Source: Sulfurospirillum sp. 1612 (GTDB taxonomy: Bacteria > Campylobacterota > Campylobacteria > Campylobacterales > Sulfurospirillaceae). From it: a stretch of 64,000 nucleotides of DNA. The translations under genes and the position numbers were made by a program. Shown one piece after another: positions 45,537 to 53,710 of the stretch (position 1 is the first letter of the stretch; each line of letters begins with the position of its first letter). The notes beneath the pieces are model-generated. The model saw nothing but the letters and a program-made list of their open reading frames with translations. It searched no databases and was not told the origin of the DNA. The DNA is taken from the NCBI RefSeq assembly GCF_036556685.1, contig NZ_CP140614.1, positions 1,302,001-1,366,000 of the forward strand, in the 5' to 3' direction.

Positions 45537-46934
45537 ATGGCAAAAATACAATCATACGGAGCCACTGAAGTTGTTACCGGTTCTTGTCATGTCTTACAAC
45601 TCAAAGATGGAAGGCATATCATGATAGATTGTGGTATGTTTCAAGGAAGAGCAGAAGAACGCAATCTTGAACCCTTTGGATTTGATCCAGCAGACATTGA
45701 TATTTTACTGATTACACACGGACACTTAGATCATGTCGGACGCATACCGAAACTTGTCAAAGAGGGTTTTAAAGGGGAGATTATCACGTTGCGATCAACG
45801 ATGGATTTAGCCGAAGTCGTGTTGCTTGATAGTGCCAAACTTATGGATATTGACTACCAAACACGGTATAGAAAAGCCCAAAGACGGGGAATGGAACAAT
45901 CGATTAGACCCCCGCTTTATACCCTTGATGATGTGAATGCCTTGTATCAACTTCCGATGCACTTTGTACATTATGAAGAAAAACTTGAACTCAAAAATGG
46001 GCTGAGTGTCATGTTTAAAAATGCAGGTCATATCCTAGATTCAGCAATCATTCAAATCACATTTGAAGAAAATGGCGTAGAGAAAACTGTTGTCTTTAGT
46101 GGAGATTTAGGCAATAACAATGACATTGTCATGCCCCTTCCGCAAACATTTGACGAGGCTGATGTCTTATATATCGAATCTACCTATGGAGACCGAAATC
46201 ACAGAGGCATTCAAGAGAGTTTAGTAGAATTCAAGACCATCATCACAGAGACATTAAAAAAAGATGGCAATGTTGTGATTCCCTCCTTTGCTATCGATCG
46301 CGCACAAGAGATATTATGCACCTTAAAACAAATGTATGATGATGGTGAGTTGCCTGAGTGCCACATCTACTTAGATTCACCGATGGCCATTCGGGCTACG
46401 GAACTTTATAATACCTATCATGATGAGCTCAGCCAGCACTGTCAAGACAACCTATTGCGAGATGGTTCGGTCTTTGGTTTTCCCTATCTGCACTACACCT
46501 TAGAAGCTGAGGAATCAATGAAAATCAATGAAAAAAAATCCCGATGTATCATCATAGCCGGTTCTGGTATGTGCAATGGCGGACGCGTATTGCACCACTT
46601 CAAACATCGATTGTGGGATGAAAAAAATGCACTCATAATCGTCGGATATCAAGCTGAGGGAACACTGGGCAGACTCCTTGTCGATGGAGCCAAAGAGATT
46701 AAAGTTTATGGCGAAGAAGTATGCATCAAAGCTCACGTTCATACGATCAATGGATTTTCTGCTCATGCGGATCAAAAAGAGTTAATCCATTGGATTCGAA
46801 CATTCAAAAGATTAGGTAAAATCTTCATTGTTCACGGAGAGAGACAAAAACAAGAGATTTTTCAAAAAGCCATAGAAGAGCAGTTAGGCAAAAAATCACA
46901 CATAGTAAAAGCAGGTGAAGAGATTGGTGTATGA
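45537..46934 (+). CDS. Beta-CASP metallo-beta-lactamase-fold ribonuclease-like protein
   Basis: 465 residues of the MBL-fold, RNA-specificity (CPSF73/YSH1-like, COG1236) family. The metal-binding motif is THGHLDHVGRIPKL; later metal ligands lie in NAGHILDSA and SGDLGNNND. The beta-CASP segment is about residues 230-350, followed by GSGMCNGGRVLHHF and INGFSAHADQKEL, the zinc-dependent nuclease C-terminal motifs. Known relatives process RNA; here the target is unknown. AAAGGAG precedes the ATG. Confidence 0.88.
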   Translation: MAKIQSYGATEVVTGSCHVLQLKDGRHIMIDCGMFQGRAEERNLEPFGFDPADIDILLITHGHLDHVGRIPKLVKEGFKGEIITLRSTMDLAEVVLLDSAKLMDIDYQTRYRKAQRRGMEQSIRPPLYTLDDVNALYQLPMHFVHYEEKLELKNGLSVMFKNAGHILDSAIIQITFEENGVEKTVVFSGDLGNNNDIVMPLPQTFDEADVLYIESTYGDRNHRGIQESLVEFKTIITETLKKDGNVVIPSFAIDRAQEILCTLKQMYDDGELPECHIYLDSPMAIRATELYNTYHDELSQHCQDNLLRDGSVFGFPYLHYTLEAEESMKINEKKSRCIIIAGSGMCNGGRVLHHFKHRLWDEKNALIIVGYQAEGTLGRLLVDGAKEIKVYGEEVCIKAHVHTINGFSAHADQKELIHWIRTFKRLGKIFIVHGERQKQEIFQKAIEEQLGKKSHIVKAGEEIGV

Positions 46935-46964
46935 GATTGATTTTGCATTCTAGTATTTTAGGTT

Positions 46965-47015
46965 GTGAGGAACAGGTTCATCTATGAGGATATGATCCTA
47001 ATGATGAACCCTCAC
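46965..47015. other. Large multi-stem hairpin
   Basis: Arms GTGAG (46965-46969), GGTTCATC (46975-46982) and AGGAT (46987-46991) are mirrored by ATCCT (46995-46999), GATGAACC (47003-47010) and CTCAC (47011-47015), giving 18 pairs with small bulges. It sits in the 111-base spacer between two convergent genes. A structured transcript end, a cruciform, or a small RNA element are possible. Confidence 0.6.
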
Positions 47016-47024
47016 CTTGATGTT

Positions 47025-47047
47025 GAAGGCAATGCCTTCGTTTTGTT
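47025..47047 (+). terminator. Intrinsic terminator-like hairpin after the MBL gene
   Basis: GAAGG-CAATG-CCTTC is followed by GTTTTGTTATT, a classical stem with T-rich tail. It directly follows the large hairpin and precedes the stop of the convergent HEPN-motif gene, which it overlaps slightly. Confidence 0.6.
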
Positions 47048-47732
47048 ATTGGTTATAAATCGCCCGATATGAAATCACGAGGTTAAAACAAAGTTCACCT
47101 ATCATGAACAAATCCCACAGCGTCACGACATCCAAAAAAGCATCCCCTTTTTTGAGGGATAAAAAATCAATACCAATATCCAAACCATATTGGCTATTAG
47201 GCGGTGAGATTTCTGGTAACGTTTCGCTATATCGAAATGAAAGCGTCACTTTTTCATTGCGTCTCATACGGCGAATTCGCTTGAGCGTACCATCAAAATC
47301 TTTGTCATTGAGTCTGATTTCTGCATGTGTGTTATGAGAGAGAACATTGCGTATAAAAGAGAGAATATCAAAGAAATTTTCATACTGATCTTGCATTTTA
47401 TCTTTAATATAATCTTGAAAAGGACTCTCTAATCGCAAGGATTCAACCATCGCCATACAAATCCCGCGAAATGCGTTAAATTCGACAAAATATTCAAAAA
47501 AAGACATCTCTTCATTTTTATATTCTCGTGCATTTTCTAAAAGTTCATAAATAATTTCGGCATTGAAGTAATACGCTTGCCCCTCGCTACATTTTTTCAC
47601 GACAAACAAACTGCGTTCGCTCAAATTCTCTGTCTTGGCAATTTTACCTAAGAACTCACCCATATTTAAAAAATAAAAATTTTGCTCCACCAAAAGAAGT
47701 GCATCTTCGAGTAATACGTCAGTATCCATCAT
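47046..47732 (-). CDS. Hypothetical protein with a HEPN-like RNxxxH motif
   Basis: 228 residues, helical, no signal peptide. Near residue 130 is FIRNVLSHNTH, an R-N-x3-H arrangement like the catalytic motif of HEPN ribonucleases and nucleotidyltransferase partners. Nothing else identifies the family, and the motif alone could be coincidental. The gene overlaps the C-terminal part of the molybdoenzyme by four bases, so it is translated with it. A dedicated chaperone (TorD-like) would be the expected neighbour of a molybdoenzyme; TorD is also all-helical, and that alternative cannot be excluded. Confidence 0.55.
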   Translation of the reverse strand: MMDTDVLLEDALLLVEQNFYFLNMGEFLGKIAKTENLSERSLFVVKKCSEGQAYYFNAEIIYELLENAREYKNEEMSFFEYFVEFNAFRGICMAMVESLRLESPFQDYIKDKMQDQYENFFDILSFIRNVLSHNTHAEIRLNDKDFDGTLKRIRRMRRNEKVTLSFRYSETLPEISPPNSQYGLDIGIDFLSLKKGDAFLDVVTLWDLFMIGELCFNLVISYRAIYNQ

Positions 47733-49024
47733 ATCTTTTCCAAATCAACCTTTATATCTTGATAAATAGCACAATCTCCCTCATCACTGACACGACTTGG
47801 CGTCAGGACATTACTGTTTTTACCGCCTGAGAACAAGGCCAAGCAATCATCTCGTAAACTTGGATCTACCCGTACTTCATACTCACAACTATAATCATCC
47901 CGACGCAGTCGAACGCGCTCACCATCTTTTAAGTCCAAAATAGTAGGAACACGTAAAAAGTCATCCGTCATAAATTGGGAATTGAGCGATTTATTTTGTT
48001 TGACGGCCAAGAGATAAAAAGCTCCCGCATCATCGTCAAATTCATCATCAAAATCATCGAAAAACTCAAACTTTCCACTTTGGGTATAAAACGTCTTTTC
48101 ATAAGGCCGTGTTTCAAAATACTTTGAAGCCAAAAATCCATCTTTTTCAAATGTATTGGACGCAATAATATCATCAAGATAATCCGTGTCTTTTTTGAGT
48201 GCGTCAAAAGCAAATTTTTCCAATAAAAATTGACTCAGTTCATACTCACTGACACAACTGGAATTCTCAAATATTTTGGGCATGCGTCCGACATACTCAT
48301 GTCCATAGGAGAGTTTGAGATCCTCTTTTTCCAAAAAGTCTTTGGCAGGGATAATCAAATCGGCTAATTTTGAAGTCTCATTTTCATACAATCCAAAGTA
48401 AACAACAAAGCGTGCTTTCTCAAGCCCGGCTTTGACTTTTGGAGTGGAGGGGAGTTGCGTCATCGGATTACTCCCTTGGATAAAGACAATATCAAATGCT
48501 CCAAAATCAACCGTTGCCATCATAACCTTGCGCTTGGGCTCAGTTTTAAAAGGCTTGGCAAAACCATAACTACTATCATCGATGTAGCCGACACCACACC
48601 CTGCTTTGCCAAAGAGCCCCAACATCGCAGCAAAAGAGTCAATCGCACGTAGGACACTATGTCCAAAATCATACTTTTGCACCCCAATTCCTGTCAATAT
48701 AGAGACTTTTTTACCCTCTATTAAAGACAATATTTTGCCAATATCAATGAGATCAACGCCAGATTTTTCAATCAATTCCCGAATTTGAATACCCGTAATC
48801 AAATCCACATAATTATCAAAATTATCACATCTTTGCGCTATGAAATCCACATCTTCTAATTGTTCCATATAAGCCACACGAGCCAAAAGTAACGCCAGAT
48901 AAATATCGCGGCGCGGTTTGATTTGGATGTGTAAATCCGCTTTTTTTGCAAGATTTGTGACACGAGGGTCAATCACAATCAGTGTTTTGCCTTTGAGTGC
49001 TGGTAACATGTGAGAATTAGTCAC
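47729..49024 (-). CDS. Molybdopterin oxidoreductase, C-terminal part (frame-disrupted)
   Basis: 431 residues starting at a GTG that is only nominal. The beginning TNSHMLPALKGKTLIVIDPR is the family strand that normally continues the N-terminal part ending in VVILWG, so this is the rest of one DMSO-reductase-family enzyme. Motifs include QGSNPMTQLPST and YVGRMPKIF, and a C-terminal molybdopterin-dinucleotide-binding region with LFSGGKNSNVLTPSRVSDEGD. Joined, the two parts would make about 582 residues, short for the family (about 650-800). The function (substrate) is unknown. Confidence 0.75.
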   Translation of the reverse strand: MTNSHMLPALKGKTLIVIDPRVTNLAKKADLHIQIKPRRDIYLALLLARVAYMEQLEDVDFIAQRCDNFDNYVDLITGIQIRELIEKSGVDLIDIGKILSLIEGKKVSILTGIGVQKYDFGHSVLRAIDSFAAMLGLFGKAGCGVGYIDDSSYGFAKPFKTEPKRKVMMATVDFGAFDIVFIQGSNPMTQLPSTPKVKAGLEKARFVVYFGLYENETSKLADLIIPAKDFLEKEDLKLSYGHEYVGRMPKIFENSSCVSEYELSQFLLEKFAFDALKKDTDYLDDIIASNTFEKDGFLASKYFETRPYEKTFYTQSGKFEFFDDFDDEFDDDAGAFYLLAVKQNKSLNSQFMTDDFLRVPTILDLKDGERVRLRRDDYSCEYEVRVDPSLRDDCLALFSGGKNSNVLTPSRVSDEGDCAIYQDIKVDLEKI

Positions 49025-49478
49025 AGAAGAATTTCGCCCCCCAAAGAATCACGACATCGCTCTCTTTGACAATATTAGGAGAGAGTGCCAAACTCGCACC
49101 TCTGCCCTCCTCGATGCCATAGGTACCTGCATCTTCGCACAGACCACCTCGCGTAAGTGTCGCACCATATTGAGAAAAAAAGACCTTTGGGACACTTTGC
49201 ATGCATCCTAAGTTGCCACTGCCTTTAAAATATAAAACCTTCTCTGGCTTTGCAGATGCTAGCTTTGTAGCCAATATCTCCAATGCTTCATCTTTACTAA
49301 TATCACGTCCCTGAAATGAGGCTTTTTGAATTCTGGGAATCTCATGATAGTGATTGAGATGATGACAAAGATACCCTTGTGTGATTGGATGATTTTTGTT
49401 GCCATGCAGGTGACCCTTTTCATCAACAACAATACTACAACTATCAAAACAATCCAAAGGACAGGTACTCACGCGCAT
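49017..49478 (-). CDS. Molybdopterin oxidoreductase, N-terminal part (frame-disrupted)
   Basis: 153 residues that end shortly after the frame break. The N terminus carries the [4Fe-4S] ligands Cys6, Cys10, Cys14 and Cys38 of the molybdoenzyme family. Cys114 in RGGLCEDAG may be the metal ligand, by position. The chain ends ESDVVILWGAKFFCD and stops; deleting one G from the G6 run restores an in-frame link to the downstream part. The ATG overlaps the stop of the HlyD-like gene (TAATG). Phase variation, a sequencing error or a genuine pseudogene could explain it. Confidence 0.75.
   Translation of the reverse strand: MRVSTCPLDCFDSCSIVVDEKGHLHGNKNHPITQGYLCHHLNHYHEIPRIQKASFQGRDISKDEALEILATKLASAKPEKVLYFKGSGNLGCMQSVPKVFFSQYGATLTRGGLCEDAGTYGIEEGRGASLALSPNIVKESDVVILWGAKFFCD
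49037..49042. repeat. G6 homopolymer at the molybdoenzyme frame break
   Basis: Six C on the plus strand (six G in the gene) at the exact point where the coding frame changes. With five G the message would read L-W-G-R-N-S-S-V-T-N-S-H-M and run through to position 47729. Slippage at short G-tracts is known in Campylobacter, but six is at the low end of what usually varies. Confidence 0.8.
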
Positions 49479-50278
49479 TACTGTTCCTTAAATTCAATTT
49501 TAACAAGTTTTGAAAAAAGCTCAGGTGCCTTAATCCAAATCTCTGCTTTATATGCTGAGATATTTTCAGTATCACTCACCTTCCAAAGTTTATTGATGTG
49601 ATACGCTGTTTTTTTGTCATTGATATAAATGCTACCCTTTTGAGCGAGGGCATAATCATCTTTTGAGACATAAACAATCAATTTCCCTTTGGAGACATCA
49701 TAAGCATCAGCCAATGTCATTCCCGTCGTCACATAATCATCTTTTAAAACATACAATTTATAAATCAAAAAACCTTTTTGTATCATGATACGTTTCTTTT
49801 GAATCTGATCTTTGAGCGATTGAATCTTATAAACTTGGGTGTCAATTTGTCTCTTTAAACTCTCCAAACTATTTTCAAGATTCAACATCGCATCTTCTGC
49901 GTTCACCATCGTCACAAGACTGGCATCTTTATCGATACGTGATTTGGTTTTGAGATTTTTGATTTTATTATAATTTGTTTCCCTGATTTTGGCTATAATT
50001 TTTGCATTAGCTAAATTCTTTTTTGTGATTTCGAGTACTTTTTTCAAAGATACTAACTGCGCTTTAGAACTTTTCAAATCTTCTTGTGCCAAAACATCAT
50101 CCAATTGGATTAATACTTGTCCCTTAGAAATCGTACCTTCTGCTTTTTTGTCAGCATCCAATACCTTACCACTTGCGGCCGCTTTAATCGTATAGGTTTG
50201 CAAAGGTTCAACTTTAGCATAATAAACACTCGCATCAAGACTCAAACACAGCACAAAAAACATCGCTATATATTTCAT
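49478..50278 (-). CDS. HlyD-like periplasmic adaptor protein
   Basis: 266 residues. A signal peptide (cut after residue 16, LSLDAS) precedes a lipoyl-like half-motif (YTIKAAASGKVLDADKKAEGTISKGQVLIQLDD), a long coiled coil (about residues 55-150), and a short barrel strand region (VTTGMTLADAYDV). It resembles a membrane-fusion protein of a tripartite exporter, but no pump or outer-membrane channel gene adjoins. It overlaps the molybdoenzyme start, which is an odd pairing. Confidence 0.72.
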   Translation of the reverse strand: MKYIAMFFVLCLSLDASVYYAKVEPLQTYTIKAAASGKVLDADKKAEGTISKGQVLIQLDDVLAQEDLKSSKAQLVSLKKVLEITKKNLANAKIIAKIRETNYNKIKNLKTKSRIDKDASLVTMVNAEDAMLNLENSLESLKRQIDTQVYKIQSLKDQIQKKRIMIQKGFLIYKLYVLKDDYVTTGMTLADAYDVSKGKLIVYVSKDDYALAQKGSIYINDKKTAYHINKLWKVSDTENISAYKAEIWIKAPELFSKLVKIEFKEQ

Positions 50279-50341
50279 AAAAATTCCTCTATTACTTTTT
50301 TGTATTATACATTATTTATGTCAATAAAATAAAAAAACTTT

Positions 50342-51469
50342 TTATAATTTTAAAGCATTTTCCCTTCTAGCATACTTTAAAAAAAGCCTTTTTGTATCCA
50401 ATCGCTTAGGAATAGCAACATGATGACAAATATTATCAACCAAAATACGCGCCGTGCTAGGAGCCAATACAAATCCCCGCGCACCGTGTCCACTATGAAC
50501 ATAAAGATGAGGATAGTAATGATAGCGCGTACTGGGGACTTTGGAACCTTTTGCTATATACGGATAAGCTTTGAGTGTTGCCTTAGCATCAATCAAAGCA
50601 CCCAGCACTGGAAAAAAATCAATCGTAGCAGAACGCACACCAAAATGTACTTTTTTAATCTCATACGCTCCCAAATCCACATAAGATTCTACTGCTTGTA
50701 GGAGGGTATCGATTTCACTGGTGAAATCCTTTGTCGCATCATATTGATAGCCAGGAATATGCGTAGCTCCGATAGATATCATCTGGTTCTCACTCGCACT
50801 CACCGAATACTTTTTGTGAATATGAAACGGCAAAAAGGCCGATGTTTGAATATCCAAACGGTGCCCGTAAATCTTTTTGAGCATGCAATAATCACTCTGA
50901 GGAAATCCTTCATTATGGCCCGCACACAAAATCACGCCTCGGGCTTTTATGGAGCCGATTTGATACCCTCCATCCTCAAAAATCAATGACGTTACTTTTG
51001 TGTTTTCAACGACTTCTATATCTTGTAACATCGCATCAATAACACCGACACTATCGATGATTGTGCCCTGATCAAAAAAATATCCACCGTATCGGCAAGC
51101 CTCTTTCTTGATGTGAGATACCTCTTCTGCTTTGAGGTATGTAAAATGGCGCGGGAGTTTTTGTTCATGTGCTTGGCATTTTAGAATATCAGAGGGTGAT
51201 CTCAACAGTCGCAACATTCCGGGTTTTTTCAAAAATTTTGGGAACTGTTTTTGATAAAAATCTAAAGAAAATTGAAAAGAATCATTGATAAAATGTGAGT
51301 AATCAGAATCTGATCCGATTTTGGGAGACAAGAACGCGCCTGCAGCACCACTGCCGCCGCTTGCGCTCTTGTCTTGCTCGATTACGATAACTTTTTTGCC
51401 GGCTTGTTTTAGAAAAAATGCGACACTGGCACCGCTAATACCCGCACCGATAATCGCAAAATCAAACAC
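50342..51469 (-). CDS. MnmC C-terminal-like FAD-dependent oxidoreductase
   Basis: 375 residues of the DAO superfamily with the dinucleotide motif IIGAGISGASVAFFL and the GSGAAGAFLSPKIG segment that resembles the FAD domain of MnmC, the tRNA wobble-uridine modification enzyme. It lacks the methyltransferase half, so it corresponds to a stand-alone MnmC2 if the assignment is right. Other DAO-family amine oxidases are alternatives. The start overlaps the glyS end by eight bases. Confidence 0.7.
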   Translation of the reverse strand: MFDFAIIGAGISGASVAFFLKQAGKKVIVIEQDKSASGGSGAAGAFLSPKIGSDSDYSHFINDSFQFSLDFYQKQFPKFLKKPGMLRLLRSPSDILKCQAHEQKLPRHFTYLKAEEVSHIKKEACRYGGYFFDQGTIIDSVGVIDAMLQDIEVVENTKVTSLIFEDGGYQIGSIKARGVILCAGHNEGFPQSDYCMLKKIYGHRLDIQTSAFLPFHIHKKYSVSASENQMISIGATHIPGYQYDATKDFTSEIDTLLQAVESYVDLGAYEIKKVHFGVRSATIDFFPVLGALIDAKATLKAYPYIAKGSKVPSTRYHYYPHLYVHSGHGARGFVLAPSTARILVDNICHHVAIPKRLDTKRLFLKYARRENALKL

Positions 51470-53504
51470 TTATCTCTTTGATATCGGCAATGGATTTAAA
51501 TTCACTGTAAATTGAGGCGATGAGATTTTGTCTGTTGCGTTTTAAGCTGGCATCTTCTACATTGACCATCACATTGTCGAAAAATGCATCAATCTCAGGT
51601 TTGAGTGAAAAGAGTGCATCGAGTTTTTCTTCATAAAGAGTATAATCTTCATTTCGTACGGCGATAAAACGCGCATAAAGATTTTTTTCTTCTTCTTGTT
51701 GCAACAACGCTGTCTCAATATCTAAATCTTCTAAAGTAAGATTTTTGATGATATTGGCCACCCGCTTGAAAGTTGAAAAACTGTCTTGAAATCCTTCTGC
51801 TTTGACAATCTGACTCAAGGCTTTGATTTTCAAAGATAATGTCACAATATCACGTTCACCACTACTTAACACCGCTTGGATAACAGAAGCATTAACATCA
51901 AAAAATTGGTTGATTCGCTCTAAAAAGAATTGTTTCAAGCCGTTGACATCAAAACTTTTGTAATGTTTTGCCAAAGCATCAATATCTTTGTCAATGTCAA
52001 AGGCCAGACGATATTCTAAAACAATCTTAATAATACCATTGACGGCTCTTCGAAGTGCATAAGGGTCTTTGGTACCGGTAGGAATTCTATTGATACTAAA
52101 AAGTGCCAATACAGAATCTAGCTTATTCGCCAATGCTATAATAGAGCTAAAAATCGTGCTAGGTAGTTCGCTGTCTTCACTGTTGGGAAGATATTGTTCC
52201 TTAATCGCACGATACACCAGCGCATCTTCTCCGGCGGCTTTGGCATAATAATATCCCATCAACCCTTGAAGTTCTGTAAACTCATAGACCATCTCACTCA
52301 ATAAATCCGCTTTGGCAAATAAGACAGAACGATTAAGCAAGTCTTGTAATTTTTCTTTGGTTGGATTTTCTGCTGTAAGTTTATCAAGGTATTTTTCATA
52401 CAGATAATCTGCAACACTTTTTTCGCGCATCGTTTTATCAAATACGGTACCCAATCCATCCAAAAAGACGACATCTTTCAAGCCAGAGAAATCCAAGCCA
52501 TTTTTGAGGTCATTATCATAGAAAAAGAGAGCATCACTCAATCTCGCGCGCAATACTTTTTCATTTCCGCTTACGATGAGATCATAATTATCACAGATGG
52601 CGTTGGAAACAACGATGAAGTGATTGGTCAGAGTCCCTTCTTTAAAAACTGGAAAGTAGCGTTGATGCTCTTTCATCGATGTCATGATAACTTCAGGAGG
52701 TAATCTGAGAAACTCTTCATCAAAGCTTCCCAATAAAGCACGCGGATGCTCTGTAATCGCCACGACTTCATTGAGTAAATCTGAATCTTTTTCAATGCTA
52801 AGGTTATGATTAGCCTCAATCGCGTCAAAATCAGCCAAAATTTTCTCTCTTCTCTTATCAGAAAACAACATCACGCCATGGTCTTTGAGCTTATCAAAAT
52901 ACTCTCCAGCAAAATCATAGCTAAATGGCGCATATGAGACATGACGATGGGGATAAGATTGGTTTGATGATTCCAAGTCAAAAGCTCTAAATTTGACAAT
53001 TTCATGCCCCAACATACAACCAATCCAGCGAATTGGTCGGATAAAATGCTCATGAGAACTTCCCCATCGCATGGATTTACCAAAATTAAGACTCTTCAAA
53101 AAGGTCTCAACAATAGTACCAATAAATTTGACGGACTCTTCACCATGCGTGATGTGCTTGAAGTATAACACTTCTTTGCCACCTTTATTGGCCGTTTGTA
53201 AATTTTCGATTGTAGTGCCACATTTTTTGGCAAATCCAACAGCCGCAGGGGTTGGGACACCATCTTTATACGCAATACTTATCGGTGCACCAAAAAACTC
53301 TTCTTCTTTGTCTTCTTGGGAAAGTGGAAATTCTGGATGCCATAACACTAATCTTCTTGGCGTATAGTAAAATTCAAACTCACACAACAGCGCATTGGAT
53401 TCCAATACTTTTGTATATTTTTTTTCGATATTTGGCAACTCTTTCAAAAACGGAATCGCCGGCAATTCTTCAACACCAACTTCTATCAGTAGCGGTTTAG
53501 TCAT
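51462..53504 (-). CDS. glyS: Glycine-tRNA ligase beta subunit
   Basis: 680-residue beta chain of the tetrameric (alpha2beta2) glycyl-tRNA synthetase. The N terminus LLIEVGVEELPAIPF, the RWGSSHEHFIRPIRWI segment and the ALRRAVNGIIKI region are characteristic. It binds tRNA; the alpha subunit (glyQ) is not in the window, as is common when the genes are separated in this phylum. The frame is intact. Confidence 0.95.
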   Translation of the reverse strand: MTKPLLIEVGVEELPAIPFLKELPNIEKKYTKVLESNALLCEFEFYYTPRRLVLWHPEFPLSQEDKEEEFFGAPISIAYKDGVPTPAAVGFAKKCGTTIENLQTANKGGKEVLYFKHITHGEESVKFIGTIVETFLKSLNFGKSMRWGSSHEHFIRPIRWIGCMLGHEIVKFRAFDLESSNQSYPHRHVSYAPFSYDFAGEYFDKLKDHGVMLFSDKRREKILADFDAIEANHNLSIEKDSDLLNEVVAITEHPRALLGSFDEEFLRLPPEVIMTSMKEHQRYFPVFKEGTLTNHFIVVSNAICDNYDLIVSGNEKVLRARLSDALFFYDNDLKNGLDFSGLKDVVFLDGLGTVFDKTMREKSVADYLYEKYLDKLTAENPTKEKLQDLLNRSVLFAKADLLSEMVYEFTELQGLMGYYYAKAAGEDALVYRAIKEQYLPNSEDSELPSTIFSSIIALANKLDSVLALFSINRIPTGTKDPYALRRAVNGIIKIVLEYRLAFDIDKDIDALAKHYKSFDVNGLKQFFLERINQFFDVNASVIQAVLSSGERDIVTLSLKIKALSQIVKAEGFQDSFSTFKRVANIIKNLTLEDLDIETALLQQEEEKNLYARFIAVRNEDYTLYEEKLDALFSLKPEIDAFFDNVMVNVEDASLKRNRQNLIASIYSEFKSIADIKEISV

Positions 53505-53616
53505 ATAAAAAACCTTTTAATTATATATATTTTTGGGATTATAGTCTCTTTTTTATTCTCAATGCCATAGCGTCATACGAGATAAAATGTATTAAAATTT
53601 TAACAAAAATCTTCTT

Positions 53617-53709
53617 TTATTTATCTTTCCTTTGCGTTTGTCTAAAAAATCCTATCATGACCCAAATCAAGAACAAGACAAATGCCACCATCATAAATGT
53701 ATCAAACAT
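53617..53709 (-). CDS. 30-residue membrane microprotein
   Basis: A small reading frame of 30 residues, MFDTFMMVAFVLFLIWVMIG followed by FFRQTQRKDK. It has one hydrophobic helix of about 17 residues and a basic C-terminal tail, so it would insert with the tail in the cytoplasm. It starts one base after the stop of the endonuclease gene, with AAGGTG 11 bases upstream, as in a coupled operon. Small size means low statistical support; the helix, tail and spacing make it believable. The function is unknown. Confidence 0.55.
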   Translation of the reverse strand: MFDTFMMVAFVLFLIWVMIGFFRQTQRKDK

Positions 53710-53710
53710 G

